Positions 1-10,895 of a stretch of 64,000 bases of DNA are shown one piece after another. This DNA comes from Narthecium ossifragum (Eukaryota > Streptophyta > Magnoliopsida > Dioscoreales > Nartheciaceae): contig OY986964.1 in the NCBI GenBank assembly GCA_963920575.1, positions 13,257,460 to 13,321,459 of the forward strand, read 5' to 3'. Under the pieces are notes generated by a model. The model made no database searches and was not told where the DNA came from. It saw only the letters and a program-made list of their open reading frames with translations. Positions within the stretch are counted from its first letter, which is position 1. Each line of letters opens with the position of its first letter. The position numbers were made by a program, and so were the translations under genes.

Positions 1-2066
1 TCCATGAACGCTGCTGGTGCGTTCGTCAGGCCGAACGGCATCACCGTGAACTCGTACAACCCGTACCTCGTACGGAAAGCTGTCTTCGGGATGTCGCAAT
101 CCCGAATCCTCAACTGGTGATAGCCGGTACGGAGATCGATCTTCGAAAAGACCGAAGAGCCTCGGAGCTGGTCGAACAAGTCATCGATCCTCGGCATCGG
201 ATACTTGTTCTTCACTGTCACCCGGTTCAGCTTCCTGTAATCAATGCAAAGACGAAGCATACCGTCCTTCTTCTTTGCGAACAAGACAGGAGCTGCCCAA
301 GGTGACGTGCTGGGACGGATGAAACCTCTGCTGAGCAACCCGTCCAGCTGGACCCTCAGCTCCCTCTGCTCTGCCGGTGCCATCCTGAAAGCTGACAAAG
401 AGATCGGCCCGGTACCCGGTACAAGATCTATCTGGAAGTCTACTGCCCTGGAAGGAGGAAGACCTGGTAGCTCGTCTGGGAAGACGTCAGCAAACTCACA
501 AACCACTGCAGGCAAACTGCTCTCTCGACTGCCCTCTGCAGCAAACAAGGAAAGGAGCGCCAGTAGGACTGACAGCTGGCCCTCGCGCCTGGGAAGACAA
601 GCACACATGAGGGAATCGGCCGACTGGCGATCCCCAAGCAGAACAAAACGAGCGCCGTCAGGTGTCCAAGCAGTCACCCTGCGACGGCCACAGTCGATGA
701 CGGCTCGGTACGATGTCAGCCAATCCATACCGAGAATCACGGCGAACCCGACCATGTCTAACACCCGAAGGTCTAGAAAGACACGGACGCCCCCAACCTC
801 CAACTCGCAAGAACGGCAGATCAGCTCAACACGAGCCCCTCCGCCGACGGGTGTGTCTAAGTGCAGTGGTACCCCAAGTTGCTCAGTCTCTAGCCCTAGC
901 GATGTCACACACTCGCTAGCTACAAAGGAATGAGACGCCCCAGAATCTATCAGAACATCCACAAATGAACTGAAAAGCTGGAAGGTACCTCTGAGAACAG
1001 GAGGGTCAACTGGAGCTGGTGGAAGTGCTAGAGTCTGCTGGGGTGGCTGGTACTGGTAAGGCTGAAAAGGTGGCTGAACAAAGTCTGGGTACTCGCGGTC
1101 TGGAAGTGCGTACACTCCCCCTCTGGGTCCGCCTCGACCTCCACCGCGACCTCTGCCTCTCCCGGCGCCTGATGCTCGCCAACCTCCGCCTGCTCTGCCA
1201 CGCACTGCCTGTGCCCTCAACGTCGGACAGTAATGACGAATGTGCCCCGTCTGCTGGCACTCAAAGCACACAGGAGGACCAAGCGCTAGCTGCTGGCTCT
1301 GGCCTCCTCCGGACGTCTGCCCCTGAGGCCCAGCCGGAAGAAGTGGCTGGCCTCCCTGCCTGGGCTGCTGTTGGTGCTGGGGTGGGTAACACTGGTACGG
1401 CTGCGGGCGTTGCTGGTACCTCTGTTTCCTCCACGAACCCCCTCTGCCCTGAGCTGCTCTGGCAAGAGGGTCCGCTGAAACTGCTCCGGCAAATCTGGCA
1501 AGTCTCGTGAACCTAGCAGCGTACTGAACAACCGACTGAGTACCCTGAGAGAGGGCCTGGTACTCACGAACAAGGGCCGAGCGCGCACTGCGGGGAAAGT
1601 ACGCGCCGAGAAATGAAGAACGGAACACGGCCCACGATGGGTCACTCCCGTCCCTGGCGGCCTGGAAAGAGCGCCACCAGTCCAAAGCGTCCCCGTCGAG
1701 CTGGAACGCGGCAAGTCTGACCCTCACTCGGTCATCCTGGACGAAAAGAGTGTCAAGGACGCGACTGACTCCCTCCAGCCAGTCGTCCGCCACCGCTGGG
1801 TCGCCTCCAGTACCGCTGAACCTAGGGGGGTTCAGCCTCTGGAAGTCGACCACCGCTGTCGCAACAGCACGCTGGTCGAGTGGAGGAGAGACCTCCTCGG
1901 CGATGAACGAAGTATCCTCCTCCACTACGACCTCAACTCTCGGCTCTGCCTCTCGTACAGGCACATGGGGCACGGCTGCACTGGACCCTAAGGCCCGTCG
2001 GGCAGCGCGCTGATCGCGCGCGGTACCCTGACCCAACGCTGGACAGCTAGCCTGTTCCCCTGGCAT
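1..2066 (-). CDS. gag-pol: Chromovirus Gag-protease-RT polyprotein, 3' end outside window
   Basis: This is the polyprotein of a Ty3/gypsy chromovirus: capsid, aspartic protease and the start of reverse transcriptase. I placed the start at the ATG at 2066, the first in frame after the PBS, and read the frame open to the left edge (at least 688 codons). Gag contains [10 protein letters not shown] and DALDWWRSF near residues 125-135, and a CCHC knuckle (C-x2-C-x4-H-x4-[15 protein letters not shown]) at residues 267-280. The protease site is IDSGASHSF with DSGA at residues 374-377. RT motifs are [40 protein letters not shown] and [12 protein letters not shown]. The catalytic YxDD, RNase H and integrase lie beyond the edge. 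It is the only long retrotransposon frame here without a stop, so this copy is young compared with its neighbours. I read the codons by hand; a missed frameshift is possible but unlikely given continuous motifs. Confidence 0.88.
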   Translation of the reverse strand, partial: MPGEQASCPALGQGTARDQRAARRALGSSAAVPHVPVREAEPRVEVVVEEDTSFIAEEVSPPLDQRAVATAVVDFQRLNPPRFSGTGGDPAVADDWLEGVSRVLDTLFVQDDRVRVRLAAFQLDGDALDWWRSFQAARDGSDPSWAVFRSSFLGAYFPRSARSALVREYQALSQGTQSVVQYAARFTRLARFAGAVSADPLARAAQGRGGSWRKQRYQQRPQPYQCYPPQHQQQPRQGGQPLLPAGPQGQTSGGGQSQQLALGPPVCFECQQTGHIRHYCPTLRAQAVRGRAGGGWRASGAGRGRGRGGGRGGPRGGVYALPDREYPDFVQPPFQPYQYQPPQQTLALPPAPVDPPVLRGTFQLFSSFVDVLIDSGASHSFVASECVTSLGLETEQLGVPLHLDTPVGGGARVELICRSCELEVGGVRVFLDLRVLDMVGFAVILGMDWLTSYRAVIDCGRRRVTAWTPDGARFVLLGDRQSADSLMCACLPRREGQLSVLLALLSLFAAEGSRESSLPAVVCEFADVFPDELPGLPPSRAVDFQIDLVPGTGPISLSAFRMAPAEQRELRVQLDGLLSRGFIRPSTSPWAAPVLFAKKKDGMLRLCIDYRKLNRVTVKNKYPMPRIDDLFDQLRGSSVFSKIDLRTGYHQLRIRDCDIPKTAFRTRYGLYEFTVMPFGLTNAPAAFM

Positions 2067-2268
2067 CTGCACGTTCAACAGAGATGACAAGTGTCCACCC
2101 GTGAGAAACAAAACACAGCAGCAATCAATAAAACAAAAGCATATCACACATGAGCACAGTCAAGCACACAGGGATGTTCTACTCCTAGAACTATCCCAAA
2201 CCGCGCTCAAATCTCAACCGCAAGCCTAATCCTATCCCTGGGACCTACAGCCTGCTCTGATACCAAGT
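2067..2268 (-). promoter_or_regulatory. Chromovirus 5' leader with tRNA-iMet primer binding site
   Basis: The reverse complement of 2254-2265 reads TGGTATCAGAGC, the usual plant initiator-Met tRNA primer binding site. It sits three bases from the LTR end and about 190 bp upstream of the gag ATG. It fixes the element's minus orientation and shows that the TGTCACACC side of the adjoining LTR is its U5 end. Confidence 0.88.
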
Positions 2269-3837
2269 TGTCACACCCCGACCCAGAAAACCCATCCAGG
2301 ACGGGGCGTGAGGGTCCTAACACTATTCATCATCAGCCGACGCAGTACAAGCGGAAAGGATAATCAATTTAATCAAAAGTAATCCAGAGGCTAAGCAGAT
2401 TTGATCATGTAATAATATCAAGTCTTACAATGTCTGAGTTTCAAAATACATATTTATACCAAATCCCAAAAGATCTCCAAAAAGGGTTACAACATGCATA
2501 ATTATATATATCAAAAAGTACAACAGTTACATCCTCCAACAAAACCTCAGACGCCTCTGGATGTACCTGCGCCGCCAAAAGCTGAACCAGTCGGCTCCAC
2601 CGAAGAGGAACTGCCGCCTGCACCTGCAAACGCAGCCCGGGTAGGAATGAGCAAAAAGCCCAGTAGGGTTCTACTCTACGGCACACTGAAGGGAGGAAAA
2701 CAATAACAGTGTTGTCCCCAAGCCTAAGTCTAAAGGATGCCACGGGTCCCATAACCCACCGATGTCCCAAGGGTTCCTGTCATGAAACCTCTCTCCTGAA
2801 CATGTTACCAGGAGGACCACGAAAACAATAACATGCAGGCTCTAGCCCTTACCCAGCAGGGATACCACTGCCTGGGGACCACGTCGGGAACTCCTCGGTT
2901 GCATCCCTAGCACTTGGCCTAGGAGGACAACACGACCTCTAAACCTCAAACAAAGATTCAAGCCGACTATCGCAATCCTCAATCATCAGAGATTCAGATC
3001 GACAATCACACCCTAATCCTGACTACCCAACCACGGTCCTAAGGCTAGATCCGAGCTACCCGAGAACCTCGGATCGGCGACCCAAGACATCGCCCGCCTA
3101 ACCTCAAATGCCTCTAATGCATACAATGCATGAGCTTAAGCAAACATCTACCCTAGATGTCTCTATATGTCACATCAGCAGTTATAAGTTCCACAGATAT
3201 ACAATAGCCCTCGGCACTCGCCGGCAAGAGGCTAAGGTTCCACAGTTCCTCATTAGCTAGCACTCATAGCTAGCTAATGGTTAAGCAAACAACTAAGCAT
3301 TTAATTTCTTCCAAACATGTATTTTCCATCAAAACTTGAATTAAATGCAAGCATAACCATAAGTTTGCAAAAAAAGGAGGAAACTCGGATCAAACATCAA
3401 ACCCGATGAAAGTCCTTTGAAAACATAATGAAATCCACTTACAAGCTTCCCTATATGTTTAAGATTCAATCAAGATTGAAGGCCATTTAAGGAAAACCAG
3501 AAAACACTGTTCAAAAGGCCACGGACGATGCCACGGTCGATCCGTGCATCGACCGTGGGGCCACGGACGATGCCACGGTCGATCCCTGGATCGACTGTGA
3601 GGCCCACACGAAGAAAACCAAGGGCGACGGTCGATCCAACCATCGACCCTGAACAGCCCAAAACCAACCAGAGCCTGACGGTCGATGCGACGGTCGATCC
3701 GACGGTCGACAGTCAGGTAAATGGCGAAAAAGCTAAGGTCCCACAGTCGATCGATCCATCGACCTTGGGAACCCAAAATCTCAACAGAGCCCGACGGTCG
3801 ATGCGACGGTCGATCCATCGACCTGTAATTGGTTTTT
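2269..3837 (-). mobile_element. Chromovirus 5' LTR, U3 side truncated
   Basis: The LTR starts (plus strand) TGTCACACCCCGACCC directly beside the PBS. It matches the reverse complement of the complete solo LTR at 21469-23844 through the R/U5 block near 2620-2700 and the GGTCGA array. The U3 part, TATA box and terminal CCTCACA are missing, because similarity stops at about 3837, where an Athila LTR fragment begins. Both partners are cut, so this is a deletion or recombination junction rather than a clean insertion. Confidence 0.8.
3521..3826. repeat. GGTCGA-type palindrome array (chromovirus LTR)
   Basis: Some ten copies of ACGGTCGATC, CCATCGACC and related forms lie in about 300 bp. Many are arranged as GGTCGA and TCGACC facing each other across about 8 bp. 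Overlapping frames translate as repeated IDR or DRS residues; those frames are artefacts of the array. Confidence 0.85.
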
Positions 3838-4935
3838 TTCATTGTAACCCTAACTCCGTCCTACCATAACCTAAGAATACATGATACCGGTTGTCACTAC
3901 AAGCAACGCGCAGCAAAAGTTTCACGGGAAAAAGCCCTAACCTTGTCTTACTAAATCCCTAAGAATACACAATATCAGCTGTCACTACGGGCAATGCATA
4001 GCAAAGGTTTCACGAGACTAGGTAGGAGAATGAAAAGATATAACTATGAGATCACAATATCATAAAAGAAGCATGAGTGGATTTATAATAACGTTCAACC
4101 ACAAAGCAATATGTAAAGATCCAATACATATATAGAGTTTCAACAATAAAGATCAAAACATGAACCATCGATTAAGAAGAAACCCTCGTCCTTGCTCAGT
4201 CATCCATCCGCCATGTCTCGAGGATTACTCGTCAATGGAGGGTGGATTGGTCGCCTTCTTCCTCCAGAAAAGGTCAGAAAAAGTCCTCCAAAAATGTCCA
4301 AAAACCTTTCTTGACTAACCCTAAGTTTCCTATTCATAAGCTCCAAAAGTTAAGAAACTCGGGTTAGGTTTAAACTCGTTATACGCTCACGGTCGATCCG
4401 ATGGTCGATGCCACAGTCGATCGTCAACTGTGTAACATTATTTGGAAAAGCGGCGGTTGATCTTCGCATCGACCCTGAGAAGTCTTTTTCTTGACAGAGG
4501 CTCACGGTCGATTTCACGGATGATGCGACGGTCGACCGTGAGTTTATTGAGCGCGGCGGTCAATCTCATGGATGATGCAATGGTCGACCGTCACTATTCA
4601 TTCAGCACTGCATCATTGGTACTGAAAATACTGTAACTTCCTCTAAGAAACTCAGAATCACGAACCGTAAAATTCTATAGAACTAGACTTCAAGCGATTT
4701 TCAATAATATATATGACATCATCTGGTTTTTCATGAAAAGGTACAGTTTAATCTTCCAAGTTGGCCCATGTAATCTTTTCAGCTTCTTTTAGCTCCAATT
4801 TCCTGCATTTTCCAAACAACTATGTGAAACAACATATAAATATAAAAATAGTGCTAAAGAGGTTGATTAAGGGTGACAATCTAGCAATTGAGGTGGTTAT
4901 AAGACTATTCAGAGTGCACTTTCATGCACTCATCA
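3838..4935 (-). mobile_element. Athila-type 3' LTR, truncated at its U5 end
   Basis: In sense this starts TGATGAGTGCATGAAAGTGC at 4935 and runs left to about 3838. It matches the plus-strand Athila LTRs at 43372 and 45094, including the GACAGCCGGTATTG block. The last roughly 450 bp of U5 are missing at the fusion with the chromovirus LTR. The neighbouring sequence 4936-4944 is the polypurine tract, so this is the 3' LTR of the minus-strand Athila element to its right. Confidence 0.8.
4386..4596. repeat. GGTCGA-type palindrome array (Athila LTR)
   Basis: Repeated ACGGTCGATC, GATGCGACGGTCGACCGT and similar forms lie in the U3 part of this Athila LTR. They use the same core as the array at 3521-3826, although the two LTRs belong to different retrotransposon lineages. 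Confidence 0.8.
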
Positions 4936-6112
4936 CACCCCCCAAGAAGCTTATTGCTAGTCTCTAGCAATTCAAAGCGCATGAAAATATAATTAAGCAC
5001 ATCAACGGTCTAAGGATGTAGTGTTATGTACTTATACTCATACACATACTACCAACACATGAAATTAACTTCTACACTTCAAACGTGCTAATCACCATCC
5101 AGATGAACACATGTGACGTGACAAATAAAAGTTACATACAGAGGAAACTTCTACCCACCATTAGTCCAAACACACTACTATCTTCCTGACCAATCATCCA
5201 ACCCTCACACTTTAAGTACAACATGCTCTTTCTTTTTCTATTTTTTTTTTTGAACTATCAGACACTTTGCCTTTTTACGCGAGCACTCTCCCCTTCCTGA
5301 GGCGCAGAGACCCGATTACGTAGCAAAACACTTAATAGTTATATATATATATATATAACTATAAGTGGTTCTACCTTTTTACGCGAGCTCCCCGCTTCCT
5401 GAGGCAAGAACACCCAGTTACTTAGTAGATCACTTAATAGTCGTTTAGGCACAACTTGATCTCTTATGTAATCAAGCTTCAGAATCTTACTATTTTTTTT
5501 TCAGCATGCAATACTCAACATATTAGCTAAAGTTGAAATCATTGTCGAGGTTAACAATAGCATGCTCATTCCTCTGGTGAGTATAATTGCCACTACACAT
5601 AAAGTGTTCGTGTGTGAATCACATGATGTTCTACCTTCAGGCTATCACACATGCAATCAATGTATAGGTCAATCTATGTGAAAGCAGCATGTATAATAGG
5701 CATAAAAATTTCAGCTCATCTACAATTTTTAGTAACATGCTCAATTCAACACTATTAAACCCACAAAGTAGTATGCATAAGGTCGTGTATGCCTACACCC
5801 CCAACCAGAATTTCACATTGTCCTCAATGTGTGCTAAACATAGCAATAGATTAAAAGAGGGTGCATGTTTAAATTTTAAATAGAATAGATAAGAATTACA
5901 AATCAATATAGGAGCGAGGCCACCTGACAAAATAGTTGAAATCTTGCTCACGGCTCCTATGGGTGGCCGAATTTCTCATCTCCGGAATAGTGGTCGAAGC
6001 CCTCAAGCAAGGTAGACGGTGGTCCAAACATCCTAAGAAATAAGATAGTAAACGAAAACAAATGAAAGCAAAAGCAAACAACCTAAAGCAACCTAACCTA
6101 ATCAAAAAGGGA
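4936..6112 (-). mobile_element. Athila 3' noncoding region with PPT and duplicated module
   Basis: In minus orientation the LTR is preceded by a purine tract (TTGGGGGGTG, about 4936-4945) and by GAGACTAGCAATAAGCTT, an arrangement also seen before the 3' LTR of element B. Two copies of a roughly 70-bp module lie at 5266-5335 and 5370-5438, about 103 bp apart, sharing TTTTTACGCGAGC, CTTCCTGAGGC and CACTTAATAGT. A (TA)n tract at about 5340-5357 lies between them. No env-like frame is visible. Confidence 0.65.
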
Positions 6113-7375
6113 AATGATAGATAGTAGAAAGGTCATCCCTCGTAGACCCCTGTCTACGAGAGGAACGTAATGCTCATCAGTGACCGCCTTCTCTTGGATT
6201 AGCTTCAGTTGTTATCCATTGACTTCGAATAACCGACCATCCTTCAGGTCTTCAATCTCCACAACCCTATTCTCAAATATTCGGCTAACGTTATAGGGGT
6301 CTGTCCAGTGTGATCGCAGCTTCCCAGGATGTAGGTGTAGCCGCGCTTCATACAGGTAGACTTGGTGCCCTTCTTGAAATGTTTTCCTCATGATCCGCTT
6401 GTCATGGTAGGCCTTTGTTTTTGCCTTGAATCTTCATGAACTCTCATAAGCATCATTTCAGAGTTCTTCCAGCTCAGACAGCTGGAGTTTTCATTCCTGA
6501 CCTGCAGCATCCAAAGTAAAATTCAGTGACTTAATAGCTCAATATGCCTTATGTTCTAACTCAGCTGGAAGATGGCATGGTTTTCCATAGACTAGACGAA
6601 ACGGTGACATCCCCTGGGTAGTCTTGTAAGCAGTGCAATAGGCCCATAATGCATCTGATAACCTCAAGGATCAGTCTTTTCTGTTAGGGCTCACTGCCTT
6701 CTCCAAGATTTGCTTGATCTCCCTGTTGGCTAATTCAGCTTGGTCATTCATCTGTGGATGATAAGCAGTGGAAACCTTATGTGTGACTCCATACCTGCGC
6801 ATCAAAGCCTCAAAAGAGCGATTACAAAAATGTAATCCCTGGTCACTAATAATAATCCTAGGAGTACCAAATCGGGACAAAACATGCTCTTTAAGAAACT
6901 TGATAATAGTAGAATGATCATTGTTCCTACATGCAACTGCTTCCACCCACATAGACACATATTCCACCGCCAATAGTATATATAAATAGCCAAAAGAAGA
7001 AGGAAAATGCCCCACAAAATCTATACCCCAGCAATAAAAAATCTCTACAGCTTGAATGGGGTTCAAAGGCATCATATGACGTCTAGATAGAGCTCCTAAT
7101 TTCAAGCATTGGTCACATGATCTACAGAAAATGTTAACATTGCGAAACATATTAGGCCAATAAAAACCACATTGAAGAATTTTAGCAGCAGTCTTTTTCA
7201 TGGAAAAATGGCCTCCACATGCATAAGAGTGATAGAACGTGATAATGCTCTCAATTTCATGATCTGGAACGCAACGACGCATAATCTGGTCCGGACAATA
7301 CTTAAACAAACATGGATCATCCCAATAAAAGTTCTTTATTTCAATAAAAAATCTACGCTTATCTTGCACACTCAA
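6113..7375 (-). pseudogene. Athila integrase, decayed
   Basis: Integrase would insert the cDNA into the host chromosome. From the N side: GGHFSMKKTAAKIL and a CRSCDQC zinc region near 7100-7180; first catalytic Asp in WGIDFVGHF (about 7025); second in IIISDQG (about 6845); the Glu in QAELANREIKQ (about 6730). After 6671 a TGG-to-TGA change breaks the frame, but recognisable Athila sequence continues to about 6113 ([18 protein letters not shown], then [20 protein letters not shown], then HPGKLRSHWTDPYNV) with at least two more stops. It cannot encode a full protein. Confidence 0.85.
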
Positions 7376-7760
7376 ATAGGAAGGGATCTCACCTGTTGCG
7401 AAGTAATTAACTATATGTGCATACCAGACAGCCGTGCGACTGAAAAGAGCTGCTCATCAGGGAAATCATCTATGATAGGTGGCTCACCGACAACTACCTC
7501 CACCATCAATCTTGACAGGTGATCAAAAACTACGTTTTACACACCCTTCTTGTCTTTTTTATATATGTCGAATTCCTACAAGATCAAAATCCAACGAATT
7601 AGGCGCGTTTTAGCATCCTTCTTGGTGAGAAGGTATTTAAGCTCGACATGATTAGTAAATACAGTGATGGGAGAACCAATTAAATAAGCATGAAACTTGT
7701 CTAATGCAAAAACTATGGCTAACAGTTCTTTTTCAGTGGTAGAGTAGTTCATCTATGCAC
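7376..7760 (-). pseudogene. Athila RNase H domain, decayed
   Basis: The minus strand carries MNYSTTEKELLAIVFALDKF and the later LSRLMVEVVVGEPPIIDDFP, the usual Athila RNase H and connection to integrase. A CAG-to-TAG change lies just before MNYSTTEKE, and further stops occur in ILIL*EFDIYKK and around 7375-7450. The equivalent intact-looking stretch is at 63700-64000 on the plus strand. Confidence 0.78.
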
Positions 7761-9000
7761 TATTCAAGTTTATGCTAGCATCATGAATAACATGAGGTTT
7801 CCTATCTCTTCGCTGCCCTAAGACAGCTCCTACAACAAAATCACTTGCATCACACATCAGTTCAAAAGGTAGGCTCCAATCAGGTGGCTGTACAATAGGT
7901 GTAATAGTCAATTTATCAATCAAAGCTTGAAAAGCCTCTTGACAGGCAACAGTCCACTCAAAAGGGGTATCCTTTATCAAAAGATTACACAAGGGACGAA
8001 ACATAGCAGAAAAGTTATGAATAAATCTCCTGTAAAACCCAGCATGCCCTAAAAATGATTTAACATCTTTAACAGTATTAGGTAAAGGAAGCTTTGAGAT
8101 GAGATCGATTTTTGATCGATCTAACTCAATGCCTCTGGAAGAGACAATATGGCCCAACACAATGCCTGAGGGCACCATGAAGTGGCACTTTTCCCAATGA
8201 AGCACAAGGTGCTTCTCTTCACACCTGACCAAGACTCGTTTTAAGTTTTGCAAGCATGCATCAAAAGTATTACCAAACACAGTCAAATCATCCATATATA
8301 CTTCTATGCATTCCTCTATTATATCAGCAAACATACTCATCATACAACGCTGGAATGTAGCAGGGGCATTACACAGTCCAAATGGCATCCTACCAAAAGC
8401 ATAAGTACCAAAAGGGCATGTAAATGTCATTTTTTCCATATCTTCTAATGCAATCTCAATATGATAATATCCAGAATAACCGTCAAGAAAGCAATAAAAA
8501 GGATGTCCAGCTACTTTCTCTAAAATCTGGTCTAGAAAAGGTAATCGAAAGTGATCCTTACGGGTGGCTGCATTCAGTTTCCTATAGTCTATACACATGG
8601 GCCATCCTGTCACCAATTTAGTGGGGACAAAGTCTCTACTTTCATTCTCAACAACGGTGACACCAGATTTTTTAAGCACAACCTGAGTAGGGCATACTCA
8701 CTTGTTATCAGCAATATGATAGATGATTTCTGCATCTAACAATTTCAGTACTTCGATTTTTACTACCTCCTTCATTGTAGGGTTCAACCTACGCTGAGGA
8801 TCCCTACGAGGTACAACCCCCTGTTCGAGATTAATTTTATGGGACCAAATCAAGGGACTAATACCTTTCAGATCTACTATACTCCAACCAATAGCAGATT
8901 TATCCTCATGTAAAACTCTAAGTAATTGCTCACCTTGCTCTGCAGTTAACGCTGAAGAAATAATAACTAGGTATGTATCACCTGGACCAAGGTAGGCGTC
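7753..9000 (-). pseudogene. Athila reverse transcriptase and upstream linker
   Basis: This is RT of the Athila lineage. Motifs in order are [49 protein letters not shown] and the catalytic EVYMDDLTVFG, then GHIVSSRGIELDRSKI and LGHAGFYRRF. The linker ISSALTAEQGEQLLRVLHED and GVVPRRDPQRRLNPTMKEV lies upstream (8698-9000). A TGA at about 8695 (ADNK*VCPTQ) interrupts the frame; otherwise it is open for about 415 codons. The linker is cut at 9000 by the inverted-repeat insertion and resumes at 12703. Confidence 0.88.
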
Positions 9001-10302
9001 TGTCGCGCCCCGACCCGCGAAGCCCAATCAGACCGGGACGCGAACCGGAACCTAACAAAGTGCAGAAAAATTTGGCGATGGTTCCCTCTAACCTATTAAT
9101 CTCCCTAAGCAATTCAACCAACACCCTCAATTAACAATTCTATAATTTACAGAAACCTCAAACTGAAGATTACAAATCCGAAAAGCCATTTTACAAAACC
9201 TCGAAGTGGGGAAATCAGGTACAAACGTTTATACACTCCCGTAGGAGGCTAACTATACAAGGGGGCAAAAGCTGAAAGGGGAGATCACCACTCTTGAAAC
9301 TCTGCCAGGCGCCGCCGCACCACCGACCAACTGCTCGGTAGGGGCCACCGAAGAGGAGCTAACGCTTGCACCTGTAAAACACAACCCAGGTAGGAATGAG
9401 CAACTAAACTCAGTAGGGAAACTACACTACAACACAGAAGGAAGAGGGAAACGCAACAGTGTCACTCTCTAGTAAGGCTTGGGTGTACACAGGGGCCCCA
9501 TGACCCCACCGCGTGTCCATGAGGTCCACGGTCATGATCTTTCAGAAGAACTGGTCACATGACAGGTCACGCTTAGTAAACAAGAAACCAACACTACTGA
9601 CTCACAAGCAGGAAACCGACACTACTGGCAGGAAATGACACCGCTGAGTAGGCACACCCTCTACTCAAGAGTCATCATAACTGGACACCGGCTACATTTC
9701 AGAACCCGACTCGAGGCCGACACGACCTCTAAAATCATCAATCAACAGGTGTTCGAGTCATCTAGGCCTATGATCGAAATCGACTGAACACCATCATTCA
9801 AACCTGGACCAAGCTATCCAACTCCAGTCCTAGGGCTAAATCCGAGCATCCAAGCCTCAAGACGGCGACCCACAGATCGCCCACGCCCTAACCTTATGCA
9901 ACTAATGCACAGCCAGATGCATGCTATGCACATACGCAGGAAAGCAGATAAGCATGCAACATATGCGACGGCTAAGTAAACAAGGTCTAGGCTCGGCACC
10001 TTGCCGGCCCGGGGTGGTGGACACTAAATACAAGCCAAGGAACTACTACAGTGGTAACCCCACCAACTGCAACCAGTCTGCCAAAAGACAGCATGTTATG
10101 GAAAATAACCCCGGCAAACAAGACTAACAGTACAACATGCTATCTACACATCCCGGGAGTCGTCACTCTCCCGATTCACCACTACCCCTCACTATGGGGC
10201 TATCATGCTCAAGGATATGTACCAGTTTATAAAGCAGTAAAGAAAAACCGCATACGCAAAGCCCCGCGGGCAAAAACCAGTGAAAACACTTCCCTATCAA
10301 TC

Positions 10303-10542
10303 AAAGGATCGATCATCTCCAATGGGGATGATCGATCCTCCTAGTATTAGGAAGGTTTCGTCCCTGTCAAGCCCAACGTGATCGATCCTTCCTCCGAAAG
10401 GATCGATCATCCTCGCGACAGAGATCTCACCCATGCAAGCTAAGGCGAAATGATCGATCATTCTCACCAGATGATCGATCCTTCTCGGGCCAAGCATGAT
10501 GCACCAAGAGTGATCGATCCTTCCTCTGCAAGGATCGATCCT
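10303..10542. repeat. GGATCGATCC / ATGATCGATCAT array
   Basis: Four pairs of GATCGATC lie in the left arm, the members of a pair 21-23 bp apart (for example at 10307 and 10330). Each pair reads as a larger inverted repeat with 11-12-bp arms around 5-8 bp. The right arm carries the mirror copy at about 11236-11398, partly mutated. Confidence 0.85.
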
Positions 10543-10834
10543 GTTGGGTTCTCCGACAACCAAACGGCGACAAAAACCTTCGGAAAACTCTACCAAATCC
10601 CACAAAACATTGGGATCTGGTAGTATGAAGGACCATGAGTCCAAAACCGGTACATATCTCAAAAACCAACGAACATGTAGCAAGATTTACTCAAACCAAA
10701 CACAAACAAACTCAAAACCTCACAAAACCAAAAAACAAGTAGGTTGAATCCCTACCTAGACAAACGCAGCTTCAATCCCAGCCGCCAAGCCGACGATCGA
10801 CCATTTAGTGCCAGGAGGTTGCTTTCGTCATGAA

Positions 10835-10895
10835 GGATCGATCATTCCTCCTGATTGATCGATCACTCATAAGTTGGTTCGTCCGTCTATAAAAC
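10835..10895 (+). promoter_or_regulatory. LTR core promoter: GATCGATC pair plus TATA box
   Basis: TATAAAAC lies at 10888-10895 in the sense of the right-arm LTR. A GATCGATC/TGATCGATC pair ends about 25 bp upstream. The segment lies in the single-copy spacer of the palindrome. Confidence 0.6.

Noticed and set aside
2254..2265. tRNA gene fragment
   Set aside because: It is a 12-base primer binding site next to an LTR, with no tRNA body; the same applies to 40775-40786, 30493-30510 and 60176-60193.
3459..3869. Overlapping frames rich in IDR/DRS repeats as a repeat protein gene
   Set aside because: They are translations of the GGTCGA array and occur in several frames on both strands, so they are not genes.
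5340..5357. (TA)n tract as a TATA promoter
   Set aside because: It is a simple microsatellite between two duplicated modules, with no downstream gene on either strand.
10303..10542. Regularly spaced palindromes resembling a CRISPR array
   Set aside because: The repeats are 8-12 bp, spacing is irregular beyond the pairs, they lie in LTRs of a plant genome, and no cas genes are present.
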